A stretch of DNA of 64,000 bases from Antarctobacter albus (GTDB lineage: Bacteria; Pseudomonadota; Alphaproteobacteria; Rhodobacterales; Rhodobacteraceae), in NCBI RefSeq assembly GCF_900101505.1, contig NZ_FMZI01000004.1, forward strand, positions 239,670 through 303,669. The letters run 5' to 3'. The translations under genes and the position numbers were made by a program. This document shows, in pieces, positions 1 to 9,182 of this stretch. The first letter of the stretch is position 1. Every line of letters starts with the position of its first letter. The notes under the pieces are model-generated. The model ran no database searches, had not been told where the DNA came from, and saw nothing but the letters and a program-made list of their open reading frames with translations.

Positions 1-1382
1 TCGCCCAGACCGCGCTTCGGAGTATTGAAGATGCGTTCAAAGGCGAGATCATCGGTGGGCGAAACCACCAGCCGGAAATAGGCCATCGCGTCCCTGATCT
101 CCATCCGCTCGTAAAAGCGGGGGCCGCCGATGACACGATAGGGCAGGCCGATGGTCAGGAAGCGGTCCTCGAAGGCGCGCATCTGGTGGCTGGCGCGGAC
201 GAGGATGGCCATGTCGTCAAGGCTGTAGGGGCGCATCCCCCGCGTGCCGCCCTGCATGGATTCGATTTCCTCGCCGATCCAGCGGGCCTCTTCCTCGCCG
301 TCCCAATGGCCGATCAGGCGCACCTTCTCGCCCTGCTGTGCCTCGGTCCAGAGTTCCTTGCCCAGACGGCCCTGGTTGCCCCGGATCACACCGCCGGCCG
401 CGGCGAGGATATGCGGGGTCGAACGATAGTTCTGCTCCAGCCGCACCACATGCGCGCCCGGAAAATCCTTTTCGAACCGCAGGATGTTGCCCACCTCGGC
501 ACCACGCCAGCCATAGATCGACTGGTCGTCGTCGCCCACGCAGCAGATGTTCTTGTGCCCGCTCGCCAGCAGGCGCAGCCAGAGATACTGCGCCACGTTG
601 GTATCCTGGTATTCGTCCACGAGGATGTAACGGAACCAGCGCTGATATTTTTCCAGGATGTCCGGGTGGGTCTGGAAGATGGTGACCACATGCAACAGCA
701 GGTCACCGAAATCGACGGCGTTCAGTTCCAGCAGGCGGCGCTGGTAGGCGGCATAAAGCTCTGGCCCGCGATGGTTGTAGGCGCCCGCGTCAGAGGCGGG
801 GATCTTGTCCGGCGTCAGAGCGCGGTTCTTCCAGCCGTCGATGATATTGGCCAGTTGCCGCGCGGGCCAACGCTTGTCGTCGATGCCCTCTGCCTGGACC
901 AGCTGCTTGAGCAGGCGCAACTGGTCATCGGTGTCGAGGATGGTGAAGTTCGACTTCAGGTGCGGGCCTGCGCCTTCGACCACCGAATCGGCGTCGTCGG
1001 TGATCAGCTCCGCGTGGCGACGCAGCAGCTTCACACAGATCGAGTGGAAGGTGCCCAGCCAGGGCATCCCCTCGACCGTCTGGCCCAGCATCCCCGAGAT
1101 GCGATTCTTCATCTCGCGCGCGGCCTTGTTGGTGAAGGTGACCGAGAGGATTTCGTTCGGGCGGGCGCGCCCGGTGTTCAACAGATGCACAACGCGGGCG
1201 GTCAGCGCCTTGGTCTTGCCAGTGCCGGCGCCGGCCAGCATCAGGACAGGCCCGTCGAGCGTTTCCACCGCCTCGCGCTGCGCGGGGTTCAGCTCGTCCA
1301 GGTAGGGGGCCGGGCGCGCGGCCATTGCGCGCGCCGACAGCGAGGACGCCTCGAATGCGTCGAATTCATCGAAACTGCTCAT
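1..1382 (-). CDS. uvrD: ATP-dependent DNA helicase UvrD/PcrA, 5' part (runs off the left edge)
   Basis: Superfamily 1A 3'-5' helicase used in nucleotide excision and mismatch repair. About 460 N-terminal residues are present; the family is usually 700-800 residues, so the C-terminal part lies outside the window. Reading leftward, the protein shows motif Q/I (LNPAQREAV, then AGAGTGKTKAL, the P-loop), motif Ia (TFTNKAAREM), motif II as VDEYQDTN, motif III as GDDDQSIYGWRGA and motif IV-like NYRS. The start is the ATG complementary to 1380-1382, giving MSSFDEFDAFEAS. A LexA-type box sits about 40 bases upstream, so SOS induction is likely. The next gene upstream on the same strand ends 101 bases away. 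Identification is certain; only UvrD versus PcrA naming is a convention. Confidence 0.95.
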   Translation of the reverse strand, partial: MSSFDEFDAFEASSLSARAMAARPAPYLDELNPAQREAVETLDGPVLMLAGAGTGKTKALTARVVHLLNTGRARPNEILSVTFTNKAAREMKNRISGMLGQTVEGMPWLGTFHSICVKLLRRHAELITDDADSVVEGAGPHLKSNFTILDTDDQLRLLKQLVQAEGIDDKRWPARQLANIIDGWKNRALTPDKIPASDAGAYNHRGPELYAAYQRRLLELNAVDFGDLLLHVVTIFQTHPDILEKYQRWFRYILVDEYQDTNVAQYLWLRLLASGHKNICCVGDDDQSIYGWRGAEVGNILRFEKDFPGAHVVRLEQNYRSTPHILAAAGGVIRGNQGRLGKELWTEAQQGEKVRLIGHWDGEEEARWIGEEIESMQGGTRGMRPYSLDDMAILVRASHQMRAFEDRFLTIGLPYRVIGGPRFYERMEIRDAMAYFRLVVSPTDDLAFERIFNTPKRGLG

Positions 1383-1422
1383 GACGCCAATCTAGCGTCA
1401 ATGCGCGCGCAGGGAAAGCCGT

Positions 1423-1437
1423 GTTCGCCTTGTGTTC
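1423..1437. promoter_or_regulatory. LexA (SOS) box upstream of uvrD
   Basis: The bases GTTCGCCTTGTGTTC form GTTC, seven bases, GTTC. This is exactly the direct-repeat SOS box recognised by alphaproteobacterial LexA (GTTC-N7-GTTC; established knowledge of the group). It lies 41 bases upstream of the uvrD start codon, where an operator for a DNA-repair helicase is expected. Seen directly; LexA binding is inferred. Confidence 0.75.
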
Positions 1438-1483
1438 CTTGCCCCGGCGCGGATTTTCAGGCCCCGCCGGGTTCTGCCTGCGC

Positions 1484-1972
1484 TCAGGCGTGCATGGCCA
1501 CCTCTGTCAGCATGACAGGTTTTCGCCGCGTGGTCGAGAAGACCGGCAGCGGCACCTCTTGGGCCGGCTTTGGCGCGGCATCGGCGCGCACCGGGGTCAT
1601 CTTGCAAGCCGCGCGGCCCGCGAGCGAGGCCTGCGCCATGCGCGCCACCATGCGCGGGGACACGCGCCCGTCCAACACGCAATGCAGCGAGGTCACGGCG
1701 TCGGAATAGAGATCCGTCGCCTCCCCCACGTCACGGGCCAGCATCAAGGTGACAAGCCGCGGATTGCGGCGCTGCGCCAGCGCGGTCAGCGCCGCGATTC
1801 GTTCCGGACCGCAGCCATCGTCCAGCACCAGCACATCGACCACCGCCCGTTTCAGACAGGTTTCAGCCACGGCATGACTGCCGGACCCGGTGACGTGAAT
1901 CCCCGCCTCCAGAAAGGCGATCTGGCTACGTTCAAGCCGGGTGGCATCGTGGTCGACGATCATCGCGTGCAT
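1484..1972 (-). CDS. orphan response-regulator receiver-like protein
   Basis: A 162-residue protein with a receiver-type fold: MIVDHDA at the N-terminus supplies the acidic pair, and VLVLDD around residues 48-53 supplies the candidate phospho-acceptor aspartate. The C-terminal 50 residues are alanine/proline-rich and contain no recognisable DNA-binding output domain. The ATG at 1972 is preferred over an in-frame start at 2002 because AAGGA lies seven bases before it and the family begins right at the MHAMIVDHD stretch. No histidine kinase is adjacent. It is transcribed toward uvrD and divergently from the hydroxy-acid dehydrogenase. It may act as a stand-alone receiver or protein-interaction module; its partner is unknown. 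Confidence 0.7.
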   Translation of the reverse strand: MHAMIVDHDATRLERSQIAFLEAGIHVTGSGSHAVAETCLKRAVVDVLVLDDGCGPERIAALTALAQRRNPRLVTLMLARDVGEATDLYSDAVTSLHCVLDGRVSPRMVARMAQASLAGRAACKMTPVRADAAPKPAQEVPLPVFSTTRRKPVMLTEVAMHA

Positions 1973-2095
1973 GGGCTGTCCTTTCCGTGTCGATGCCCAC
2001 ACACTCCGTCACGGCACTTAAAATAAGTTGAAGATTTGAGGCGAATGCAGGCCAGCCCGCTTGCGGACCACGGCTTTCCGACGCCAGATACCCGC

Positions 2096-3253
2096 ATGGA
2101 CCTGCACAGCCGCTACATGACTGTCGCCGATCTGCGCCGCGCCGCGCGGGCTCGCGTGCCACGATTCGCCTGGGCCTACCTGGACACGGCGACGGGAACA
2201 GAGGCCACCGCCCGGCGCAATCGCGCGGCGCTCGATTCGGTCCTGTTCACGCCCTCGATCCTCGACGGCGAGGTCGCCCCGGATTTCGCTGTCTCCCTGT
2301 TCGGGGAAACCCACCCCCTGCCCTTCGGCGTGGCGCCCGTGGGCCAGTCCGGGCTGCTTTGGCCCGGCGCCGAACGGATGCTGGCACGCGCGGCGACAGC
2401 GGCCGGCCTGCCCTACACGCTGTCAACCGTGGCCAATGCCACGCCCGAGGAGGTCGGCCCCGAGACCGGCGGCAAGGGCTGGTTCCAGCTTTACCCGCCG
2501 CGCGACCCCGAGATGCGGCGCGACATGTTGGCGCGTGCGAAGGCCAGCGGCTTTCACGTTCTGGTGGTGACGGTGGATGTCCCCGTGGCCTCGCGCCGGG
2601 AACGACAGGTCAAGGGCGGGCTGGTTCAGCCACCCCGGATCACGCCCCGGATCGCGCTGCAATGTGCGATGCGCCCTGCCTGGTCGCTGGCCCGCCTGCG
2701 CGCCGGGATGCCGCGAATGAAGACGCTCGACCGCTATTCGCAGGACATGGCCAGCCGAGACCCGACCGCGCACATCGGCTACCTGCTGCGCACGGCGCCG
2801 GACTGGGACTACCTGCGTTGGCTGCGCGAGGCCTGGGACGGGCCGCTGGTGGTCAAGGGTGTGCTCAAAGCCGAGGACGCAGAACGGCTTGAGCGCGAAG
2901 GCGTGGATGCGATCTGGGTCTCGAACCACGGCGGGCGGCAGTTCGACGGGGCGCGCGGCGCGGCCTCTTACCTGCCCGCAGTGCGGGCCGCCACGCAGTT
3001 GCCAGTGATCTTCGACAGTGGAATCGAGGGCGGGCTGGACATCCTGAGGGCCGTGGCACTGGGTGCGGATTTCGTCATGCTGGGCCGGGCCTGGCACTAT
3101 GCCGTTTGCGCGCTTGGCGCTGCAGGCCCCGCGCATCTGGTGGAAATGCTGCGCCGCGACATGGCGGCCAATATCGGGCAGTTGGGTGCCGCGCGGCCTG
3201 TCGATCTGCGCGGGAAAGCCGAGTTTGCAAACGCGACCGTCACGCGGGAATAA
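2096..3253 (+). CDS. lldD: FMN-dependent alpha-hydroxy-acid dehydrogenase (lactate dehydrogenase/glycolate oxidase family)
   Basis: TIM-barrel flavoenzyme of the LldD/glycolate oxidase family, oxidising a 2-hydroxy acid (L-lactate is the common substrate) to the 2-oxo acid. With the ATG at 2096 it is 385 residues, normal for the family. Visible features are the N-terminal DLRRAARARVPRFAWAYLDTATG segment, PLPFGVAPVGQSG near the FMN site, YTLSTVANA, the active-site SNHGGRQFDGARG with its catalytic histidine, and DSGIEGGLDILRAVALGADFVMLGRAW for phosphate binding. In-frame starts at 2036 (TTG) and 2045 would add non-conserved residues. The product feeds pyruvate directly to pyruvate carboxylase, the next gene, if lactate is the substrate (inference). 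Substrate specificity cannot be read from sequence; other hydroxy acids are possible. Confidence 0.85.
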   Translation: MDLHSRYMTVADLRRAARARVPRFAWAYLDTATGTEATARRNRAALDSVLFTPSILDGEVAPDFAVSLFGETHPLPFGVAPVGQSGLLWPGAERMLARAATAAGLPYTLSTVANATPEEVGPETGGKGWFQLYPPRDPEMRRDMLARAKASGFHVLVVTVDVPVASRRERQVKGGLVQPPRITPRIALQCAMRPAWSLARLRAGMPRMKTLDRYSQDMASRDPTAHIGYLLRTAPDWDYLRWLREAWDGPLVVKGVLKAEDAERLEREGVDAIWVSNHGGRQFDGARGAASYLPAVRAATQLPVIFDSGIEGGLDILRAVALGADFVMLGRAWHYAVCALGAAGPAHLVEMLRRDMAANIGQLGAARPVDLRGKAEFANATVTRE

Positions 3254-3349
3254 TTTGCAAACCCCCCTTGCGCTGCGTCGCGGCATACCCTCAAAGTAAT
3301 AATATTGCGCAAAACACGCGCAGCTGTGCCGGAGAAGGACCCTCGACAC

Positions 3350-6300
3350 ATGGCAGATTTTGAAAAGATCCTGGTCGCGAACCGGGGCGAAATCGCGATC
3401 CGCATCATGCGTGCGGCGAACGAGATGGGGAAGAAGACGGTGGCCGTCTTCGCGGAGGAAGACAAGCTGGGGCTGCACCGCTTCAAGGCGGATGAGGCCT
3501 ATCGCATCGGCGAAGGGCTTGGCCCCGTTCAGGCCTATCTGTCGATCGAAGAGATCATCCGCGTGGCCAAGGCCTCGGGCGCCGACGCGATCCACCCGGG
3601 CTATGGCCTGCTGTCGGAAAACCCCGATTTCGTGGATGCCTGTACCGCGGCCGGCATCACCTTTATCGGGCCCAAGGCCGAAACCATGCGCGCCCTGGGC
3701 GACAAGGCCAGCGCCCGCAAGGTGGCTGTTCAGGCCGGCGTGCCCGTGATCCCCGCGACCGAGGTGCTGGGCGACGATTTCGACGCCATCACCAAAGAGG
3801 CGGAGGAGATCGGTTATCCACTGATGCTCAAGGCCTCCTGGGGCGGCGGCGGGCGGGGCATGCGCCCGATCGAATCCTCCAAGGAACTCAAGGACAAGGT
3901 GCTGGAAGGCCGGCGCGAGGCCGAGGCGGCCTTTGGCAACGGCGAGGGCTATCTCGAAAAGATGATCACCCGCGCCCGCCACGTCGAGGTTCAGATCCTC
4001 GGCGACAAGCAGGGCAACATCTACCACCTCTATGAACGCGACTGTTCGGTCCAGCGGCGCAACCAGAAAGTCGTGGAACGCGCCCCTGCCCCCTACCTGT
4101 CCGAGGCCCAGCGCGAAGAGCTCTGCGAGCTAGGCCGCAAGATCTGCGCCCATGTGAACTATGAATGCGCGGGCACCGTCGAATTCCTGATGGATATGGA
4201 GACGGGCAAGTTCTACTTCATCGAGGTGAACCCCCGCGTGCAGGTGGAACACACCGTCACCGAGGAAGTGACCGGCATCGACATCGTGCAGGCACAGATC
4301 CTGATCGCCGAGGGCAAGTCGCTGGCCGAGGCCACCGGAAAGGCGTCGCAGTACGATATCCGCCTGATGGGCCACGCGTTGCAGACCCGGATCACGACCG
4401 AGGACCCGTCCAACAACTTTATCCCCGACTATGGCCGGATCACCGCCTTCCGCTCGGCAACGGGCATGGGCATCCGCCTGGACGGCGGCACCGCCTACGC
4501 GGGCGGCGTCATCACCCGGTTCTACGATTCGCTGCTGGTCAAGGTGACGGCCAAGGCCCCGACGCCGGAAAAGGCCATCGCCCGGATGGACCGGGCGCTG
4601 CGCGAATTCCGTATCCGGGGCGTGACCACGAACATCGAGTTCGTGATCAACCTGCTGAAACACCCGACGTTCCTGAACAACCAGTACACGACCAAGTTCA
4701 TCGACACGACGCCGGAGCTGTTCGACTTCAAGAAGCGGCGCGACCGCGGCACAAAGGTGCTGACCTATATCGCGGATATCACGGTGAACGGTCACCCCGA
4801 GGTGCAGGGCCGTGCCATGCCGCACCCGGACCTGAAACCTGCGCGCCCGCCGAAGGTGCCGCTGGAGACGCCGCCCGCAGGGACAAAAAACCTGCTGGAC
4901 GAAAAGGGCCCGCAGGCGGTCGCCGACTGGCTGGCAGCACAGAAACAGGTGCTGATCACCGACACCACAATGCGGGACGGGCACCAGTCGCTCTTGGCGA
5001 CGCGGATGCGCAGCCTCGACATGATCCAGGTGGCGCCGGCCTATGCGCACAAGCTGCCGCAGCTTTTCAGCGTCGAATGCTGGGGCGGGGCGACCTTCGA
5101 CGTGGCCTACCGCTTCTTGCAGGAATGCCCCTGGCAGCGCCTGCGTGACCTGCGCGAACGGATGCCGAACCTGATGACGCAGATGCTGCTGCGCGGTGCC
5201 AACGGGGTGGGCTATACCAACTATCCCGACAACGTGGTGCAGTTCTTTGTCAAACAGGCGGCCGAAACCGGCGTCGACGTCTTCCGCGTCTTCGACAGCC
5301 TCAACTGGGTCGAGAACATGCGCGTCGCAATGGACGCGGTGCTGGAAACCAACAAGATCTGCGAAGGCACGGTCTGTTACACCGGCGACATCCTTGATCC
5401 CGACCGGGCCAAGTACGACCTGAAATACTATGTCGCGATGGGCAAGGAACTGCGCGACGCGGGCGCACATATCCTTGGCCTCAAGGATATGGCCGGTCTC
5501 TTGAAACCCAATGCGGCGGCGGCACTGGTCAAGACGCTCAAGGAAGAGGTCGGCCTGCCGATCCACTTCCACACCCATGACACCTCGGGTGCGGCGATTG
5601 CCACCATCATGGAGGCGGCCCGCGCGGGCGTGGACGCGGTGGATGCGGCAATGGATGCGCTCTCGGGCAACACCTCGCAGCCGACGCTGGGCTCGATCGT
5701 CGAGGGCCTGCGCTTTACCGAGCGCGACACAGGGTTGGACATGGCCGCGATCCGAGAGATCTCGAACTACTGGGAGGCGGTGCGCGGCCAGTACGCGGCC
5801 TTTGAATCGGGGATGCAGTCGCCCGCGTCCGAGGTCTACCTGCACGAGATGCCGGGCGGCCAGTTCACCAACCTCAAGGCGCAGGCACGGTCCCTGGGAC
5901 TTGAGGAACGCTGGCACGAGGTGGCGCAGACCTATGCGGACGTGAACCAGATGTTCGGCGATATCGTCAAGGTCACGCCCTCGTCCAAGGTGGTGGGCGA
6001 CATGGCCCTGATGATGGTCAGCCAGGGCCTGACACGGGCGGATGTCGAGGACCCCAAGAAGGACCTCAGTTTCCCCGACTCGGTCATCGACATGATGAAG
6101 GGCAACCTGGGCCAACCCCCGGGCGGCTGGCCGAAGAAGATCCAGAAGAAGATCCTCAAGGACGACAAGCCCTTTACCGAACGTCCGGGCCTGAAGGCGG
6201 CGCCGATCAACATCGACGACGCCCGCAAGGAACTGGAAGGCAAGCTCGAAGGTGTCGTCTTCGACGACGAGGACCTGAACGGCTACCTGATGTATCCCAA

Positions 6301-6793
6301 GGTCTTTACCGACTACGCAGCCCGGCACGAGACCTACGGCCCGGTGCGCACCCTGCCCACGCGGACCTTCTTTTACGGGATGGAGCCGGGCGAGGAGATC
6401 ACCGCCGAGATCGACCCGGGCAAAACGCTGGAAATCCGCCTGCAGGCGGTGGGCGAAACCCATGACGATGGCGAGGTGCGGGTCTTCTTCGAACTGAACG
6501 GCCAGCCGCGCACCATCCGCGTGCCTGACCGCAAGGCGCAAGGGTCCAGCGCGGCGCGCCCCAAGGCAGAGCTGGGCAACCCCTGCCACATCGGCGCCCC
6601 GATGCCGGGTGTGGTCGCGACGGTCGCCGTTTCCGTCGGCCAGCAGGTCAAGGAAGGCGACCTCCTGCTGACCATCGAGGCCATGAAGATGGAAACCGGC
6701 CTGCACGCCGAACGGGACGGCACCGTCAAGGCGGTGCATGTCACCCCGGGCGGCCAGATCGACGCCAAGGACCTGCTTGTCGAGCTGGAGTGA
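3350..6793 (+). CDS. pyc: pyruvate carboxylase
   Basis: Single-chain biotin enzyme of 1147 residues that carboxylates pyruvate to oxaloacetate, the anaplerotic route typical of roseobacters. In order: biotin carboxylase domain (about 1-450; ILVANRGEIAIRI at the start, ATP-grasp GGGGRGMRPI, the carboxylase signature around YFIEVNPRVQVEH), carboxyltransferase domain (about 530-800; ITDTTMRDGHQSLLATRMRS, a metal-site HFHTHDTSG and the biotin-accepting lysine region GLKDMAGLL), the conserved PC C-terminal region, and the biotinyl domain with EAMKMETGL, where Lys1113 is the biotinylation site. The ATG at 3350 follows GGAGAAGGA with proper spacing; an in-frame start at 3305 lacks conserved residues. 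A rho-independent terminator follows 25 bases after the stop. Confidence 0.97.
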   Translation: MADFEKILVANRGEIAIRIMRAANEMGKKTVAVFAEEDKLGLHRFKADEAYRIGEGLGPVQAYLSIEEIIRVAKASGADAIHPGYGLLSENPDFVDACTAAGITFIGPKAETMRALGDKASARKVAVQAGVPVIPATEVLGDDFDAITKEAEEIGYPLMLKASWGGGGRGMRPIESSKELKDKVLEGRREAEAAFGNGEGYLEKMITRARHVEVQILGDKQGNIYHLYERDCSVQRRNQKVVERAPAPYLSEAQREELCELGRKICAHVNYECAGTVEFLMDMETGKFYFIEVNPRVQVEHTVTEEVTGIDIVQAQILIAEGKSLAEATGKASQYDIRLMGHALQTRITTEDPSNNFIPDYGRITAFRSATGMGIRLDGGTAYAGGVITRFYDSLLVKVTAKAPTPEKAIARMDRALREFRIRGVTTNIEFVINLLKHPTFLNNQYTTKFIDTTPELFDFKKRRDRGTKVLTYIADITVNGHPEVQGRAMPHPDLKPARPPKVPLETPPAGTKNLLDEKGPQAVADWLAAQKQVLITDTTMRDGHQSLLATRMRSLDMIQVAPAYAHKLPQLFSVECWGGATFDVAYRFLQECPWQRLRDLRERMPNLMTQMLLRGANGVGYTNYPDNVVQFFVKQAAETGVDVFRVFDSLNWVENMRVAMDAVLETNKICEGTVCYTGDILDPDRAKYDLKYYVAMGKELRDAGAHILGLKDMAGLLKPNAAAALVKTLKEEVGLPIHFHTHDTSGAAIATIMEAARAGVDAVDAAMDALSGNTSQPTLGSIVEGLRFTERDTGLDMAAIREISNYWEAVRGQYAAFESGMQSPASEVYLHEMPGGQFTNLKAQARSLGLEERWHEVAQTYADVNQMFGDIVKVTPSSKVVGDMALMMVSQGLTRADVEDPKKDLSFPDSVIDMMKGNLGQPPGGWPKKIQKKILKDDKPFTERPGLKAAPINIDDARKELEGKLEGVVFDDEDLNGYLMYPKVFTDYAARHETYGPVRTLPTRTFFYGMEPGEEITAEIDPGKTLEIRLQAVGETHDDGEVRVFFELNGQPRTIRVPDRKAQGSSAARPKAELGNPCHIGAPMPGVVATVAVSVGQQVKEGDLLLTIEAMKMETGLHAERDGTVKAVHVTPGGQIDAKDLLVELE

Positions 6794-6818
6794 ATCCCGC
6801 CCTCATCCAAGATCTGAG

Positions 6819-6845
6819 AACAGCCCCGCAAGGGGCTGTTTTTCT
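6819..6845 (+). terminator. rho-independent terminator of pyc
   Basis: Perfect nine-base stem AACAGCCCC / GGGGCTGTT with the loop GCAA, followed directly by a T-rich run (TTTCTT). It lies 25 bases downstream of the pyruvate carboxylase stop codon. Confidence 0.9.
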
Positions 6846-6995
6846 TCCCCCCTTCGGGATATCCACAACGTTACGGCACAGGGTCCCCGCCCTGTGGACA
6901 AGCCGATTTCACCCGACAGCCCAAGACGTTGCCGCACGCGGGTCCGACGGCTATGATCCCCCTGCTGATATTCCAGAATCGGGAAGGATTCCCGC

Positions 6996-7580
6996 ATGCT
7001 CTTTCGCCGGACGACCGCCATGCTCTGCGCCCTTATGGCGCTTGCGCTTGCGGCTCGCAGCGCGACCGACGGCGAGATCCCCTTCGACACCCCCGGCCCG
7101 GTCATCGAGATCCCCGAGGACGCCCTGCCCCCGGGGGAGCTGGACGTGCTGAAGGTCCGCAGCAGCGACCCGGCGATGAACCGCGCCTTCGGGCTGGCCC
7201 GCGCGTCCTTGCCTGCCGCGCTCTCGGCCACGGAAAAGAAATACGGGTTCTTCTCGCCCTCGCTTGCGCTTTACATTGCGGTGCGGGTCGATGACCCGGA
7301 CAAGCGGATCGAATTCGTCTGGGTCGACAATATCCGGCGCAAGGGCAAAGGCTTCACCGGCAAACTGGCCAGCCAGCCGCGTTTCATGCCCGGCAAGCGC
7401 CTGCGCGCCCCGATCGACTTTCTGAACCCGCAGATCGCGGATTGGGCCGTGCAAGCCCGGGATGGACGCTATTACGGCTATTTCACCACGCGCGCGCGGC
7501 TGAAACGCATCGAAGAGCCGCTGGCCAGTGAATTGCGGGCCTTGCTGGTGGACACCCCCGTTCCGCAACTCTGGCAATAA
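6996..7580 (+). CDS. DUF2314 domain protein with N-terminal signal/anchor segment
   Basis: 194 residues. The first 25 or so (LFRRTTAMLCALMALALAARS) look like a signal peptide or membrane anchor. Residues 55-175 match the DUF2314/YegJ family pattern: a conserved DPAMNRAFGLARASL start, IEFVWVDNI, GFTGKLASQPRFM, PGKRLRAPI, then the IADWAVQARDGRYYGYFTTRAR end motif. The family has no established biochemical role. GGGAAGGA lies just upstream of the ATG. It is followed after three bases by a VOC-family gene, so the two are probably cotranscribed. I recognise the domain but cannot assign a function. Confidence 0.75.
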   Translation: MLFRRTTAMLCALMALALAARSATDGEIPFDTPGPVIEIPEDALPPGELDVLKVRSSDPAMNRAFGLARASLPAALSATEKKYGFFSPSLALYIAVRVDDPDKRIEFVWVDNIRRKGKGFTGKLASQPRFMPGKRLRAPIDFLNPQIADWAVQARDGRYYGYFTTRARLKRIEEPLASELRALLVDTPVPQLWQ

Positions 7581-7583
7581 GCC

Positions 7584-7967
7584 ATGCACCTGGCCCTTGT
7601 CGCGATCCTTGTCCCCTCCTACGATTCGGGCCTTGCCTTTTTCGTCGACGGGCTTGGCTTTGACCTGATCGAGGACAGCGACCTAGGTGGCGGCAAACGC
7701 TGGGTGCGCGTGGCCCCGAAAGCTGCACAGACCCAGTTCCTTCTGGCCCGCGCCGTGGGCCCACAGCGCGACCATATCGGACAGCAAGGCGGTGGACGGG
7801 TCTGGCTGTTCCTGCACACGCAGGATTTTGCAGGTGATCGTGACCGCCTGGTCGCTGCCGGCGCGCAGTTCGAAGAAGAGCCAAGGCACGAATCCTACGG
7901 CACCGTTGCCGTCTTTCGCGATCCTTTCGGCAATCGCTGGGACCTGATCGAACCCGCCGGGGACTGA
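7584..7967 (+). CDS. VOC-superfamily (glyoxalase/bleomycin-resistance fold) protein
   Basis: 127-residue single VOC module with two beta-alpha-beta-beta-beta units: LALVAILVPSYDSGLAFFVDGLGFDLIEDSD at the N-terminus and GTVAVFRDPFGNRWDLIEPAGD at the C-terminus, the latter being the standard closing motif with its metal-ligand glutamate-type position. Members include glyoxalase I, extradiol dioxygenases and antibiotic-binding proteins. Nothing here fixes which. It starts three bases after the preceding stop codon, indicating translational coupling with the DUF2314 gene. Confidence 0.8.
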   Translation: MHLALVAILVPSYDSGLAFFVDGLGFDLIEDSDLGGGKRWVRVAPKAAQTQFLLARAVGPQRDHIGQQGGGRVWLFLHTQDFAGDRDRLVAAGAQFEEEPRHESYGTVAVFRDPFGNRWDLIEPAGD

Positions 7968-8044
7968 GCCGCAGCACCTGTCAATTCTGCCAGTCTCGGG
8001 AAATCCCTACTGTCCTTTTCGACGCCGCTACGGAAAGTGTCTGC

Positions 8045-8941
8045 ATGACACATTTCGACGGCACCGCCCTGAAGGGCACCGAAAAATTCATTCCCTCAAG
8101 ACTGCTGGATTTCCTCGTCCGGCTGGAAGCAACGACCACAACCGAAGACGTCTGGGACCTGATCGTCTGCCTCGCCGACGGCATGGGGCTAGAGGTGGTC
8201 GATTATGTCTACGCCACTGATTTCCGAAACTGGGAGCAGGCGCAATTCATTCGCACGACGATCGACTCGCGCTGGTTCGATTACCTGCGCCGATTTCCGC
8301 ATATCCGGCACACCTCTGCCTTTCGGATGCATGGCTGCCGCTACCTGACCCCCATCATGGTGGGCGAGGAATACCTCGACGAGATGGGCGAGATTTCGGA
8401 GGACCGGCGCCGCCATGTCCGGATCGGCGCCGAGATGGGGATGCGGGCCGGGATCTCTATCCCGCTGCGCATGGGCGATCCGGGTCAGGCCGCGCTGATC
8501 ACGCTTGGCGGTGATCTGGACAGGGCCGATTTCGACGCCCTGCTGGAACGGCACGGCTGGACCATCCACGCCGCCATGTTGAGCGCCCACACGCGCTATA
8601 CCGAGCTGTTCAAGCTGGAATTCATCGAGCGCAACCAACTGACCGACAAGCAGAAAGAGATGCTGCGACTGGTCGGACAGGGCCTGATGGACAAGCAGAT
8701 CGCCCATGAACTGGGGATTTCGTTTTCCGCCGTGCGCCAGAGGATGGCCACGGTGCAGCAAAAGACCGGCGCACAGAACCGTGCCGACCTGGCGGCACTT
8801 GCGGCACGGGCCGGACTGGTCTCGGATCCGCTGCTGCGGGCGCATGGCGATGACCTGACGGTGTTCCTGTGCACCGGTGACGGCAAGACCGGGACAGAGG
8901 TCCGGCGCCCCGGTGCAAGCCCGCCCGCGGCCGCCGAATAG
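8045..8941 (+). CDS. solo LuxR-type transcriptional regulator
   Basis: 298 residues. The N-terminal 20-180 resemble the autoinducer-binding fold of LuxR regulators. A LuxR helix-turn-helix occupies about 199-258 (LTDKQKEMLRLVGQGLMDKQIAHELGIS, then a recognition helix FSAVRQRMATVQQKTGAQNR). The DPV-type motif that binds the acyl-homoserine-lactone headgroup is not present in the corresponding region (HIRHTSAF), so it may sense another ligand or none. No luxI-type synthase lies in the window. A roughly 40-residue C-terminal extension follows the HTH, which is unusual since the HTH normally ends the protein. Two tRNA genes follow. Confidence 0.85.
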   Translation: MTHFDGTALKGTEKFIPSRLLDFLVRLEATTTTEDVWDLIVCLADGMGLEVVDYVYATDFRNWEQAQFIRTTIDSRWFDYLRRFPHIRHTSAFRMHGCRYLTPIMVGEEYLDEMGEISEDRRRHVRIGAEMGMRAGISIPLRMGDPGQAALITLGGDLDRADFDALLERHGWTIHAAMLSAHTRYTELFKLEFIERNQLTDKQKEMLRLVGQGLMDKQIAHELGISFSAVRQRMATVQQKTGAQNRADLAALAARAGLVSDPLLRAHGDDLTVFLCTGDGKTGTEVRRPGASPPAAAE

Positions 8942-9039
8942 CCCTATGACAGGTGCACGGATCAAAAGCGACGGGCACGTGCATTTTCCTCTTGCACCCC
9001 CGCGCCGTAGAGGCTAATTCCGCGCTCACCATTTGGCAC

Positions 9040-9114
9040 GCGGGCGTAGCTCAGGGGTAGAGCATAACCTTGCCAAGGTTAGGGTCGGGCGTTCGAATCG
9101 CCTCGCCCGCTCCA
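9040..9114 (+). tRNA. tRNA-Gly (GCC), copy 1
   Basis: Cloverleaf with seven-base acceptor stem GCGGGCG/CGCCCGC, D-arm TAGCTCAGGGGTAGAGCA, anticodon stem AACCT/AGGTT around a loop carrying GCC, the T-arm motif GTTCGAATC, discriminator T and an encoded CCA. The anticodon GCC reads glycine codons GGC/GGT. Identical in sequence to the copy 143 bases downstream. Confidence 0.97.
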
Positions 9115-9182
9115 AATGGCCGGATTTCCTTGGGCGGCACCCACCGCCAAGACACAAGGGACCGGAACGACAAGATGGTTTC

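Noticed and set aside
186-1709. 507-codon open frame on the plus strand
   Set aside because: It is antisense to uvrD, whose helicase motifs are all on the minus strand; long antisense frames are expected at this GC content.
4130-6739. 869-codon open frame on the minus strand
   Set aside because: Antisense to pyruvate carboxylase, low-complexity composition, no domain.
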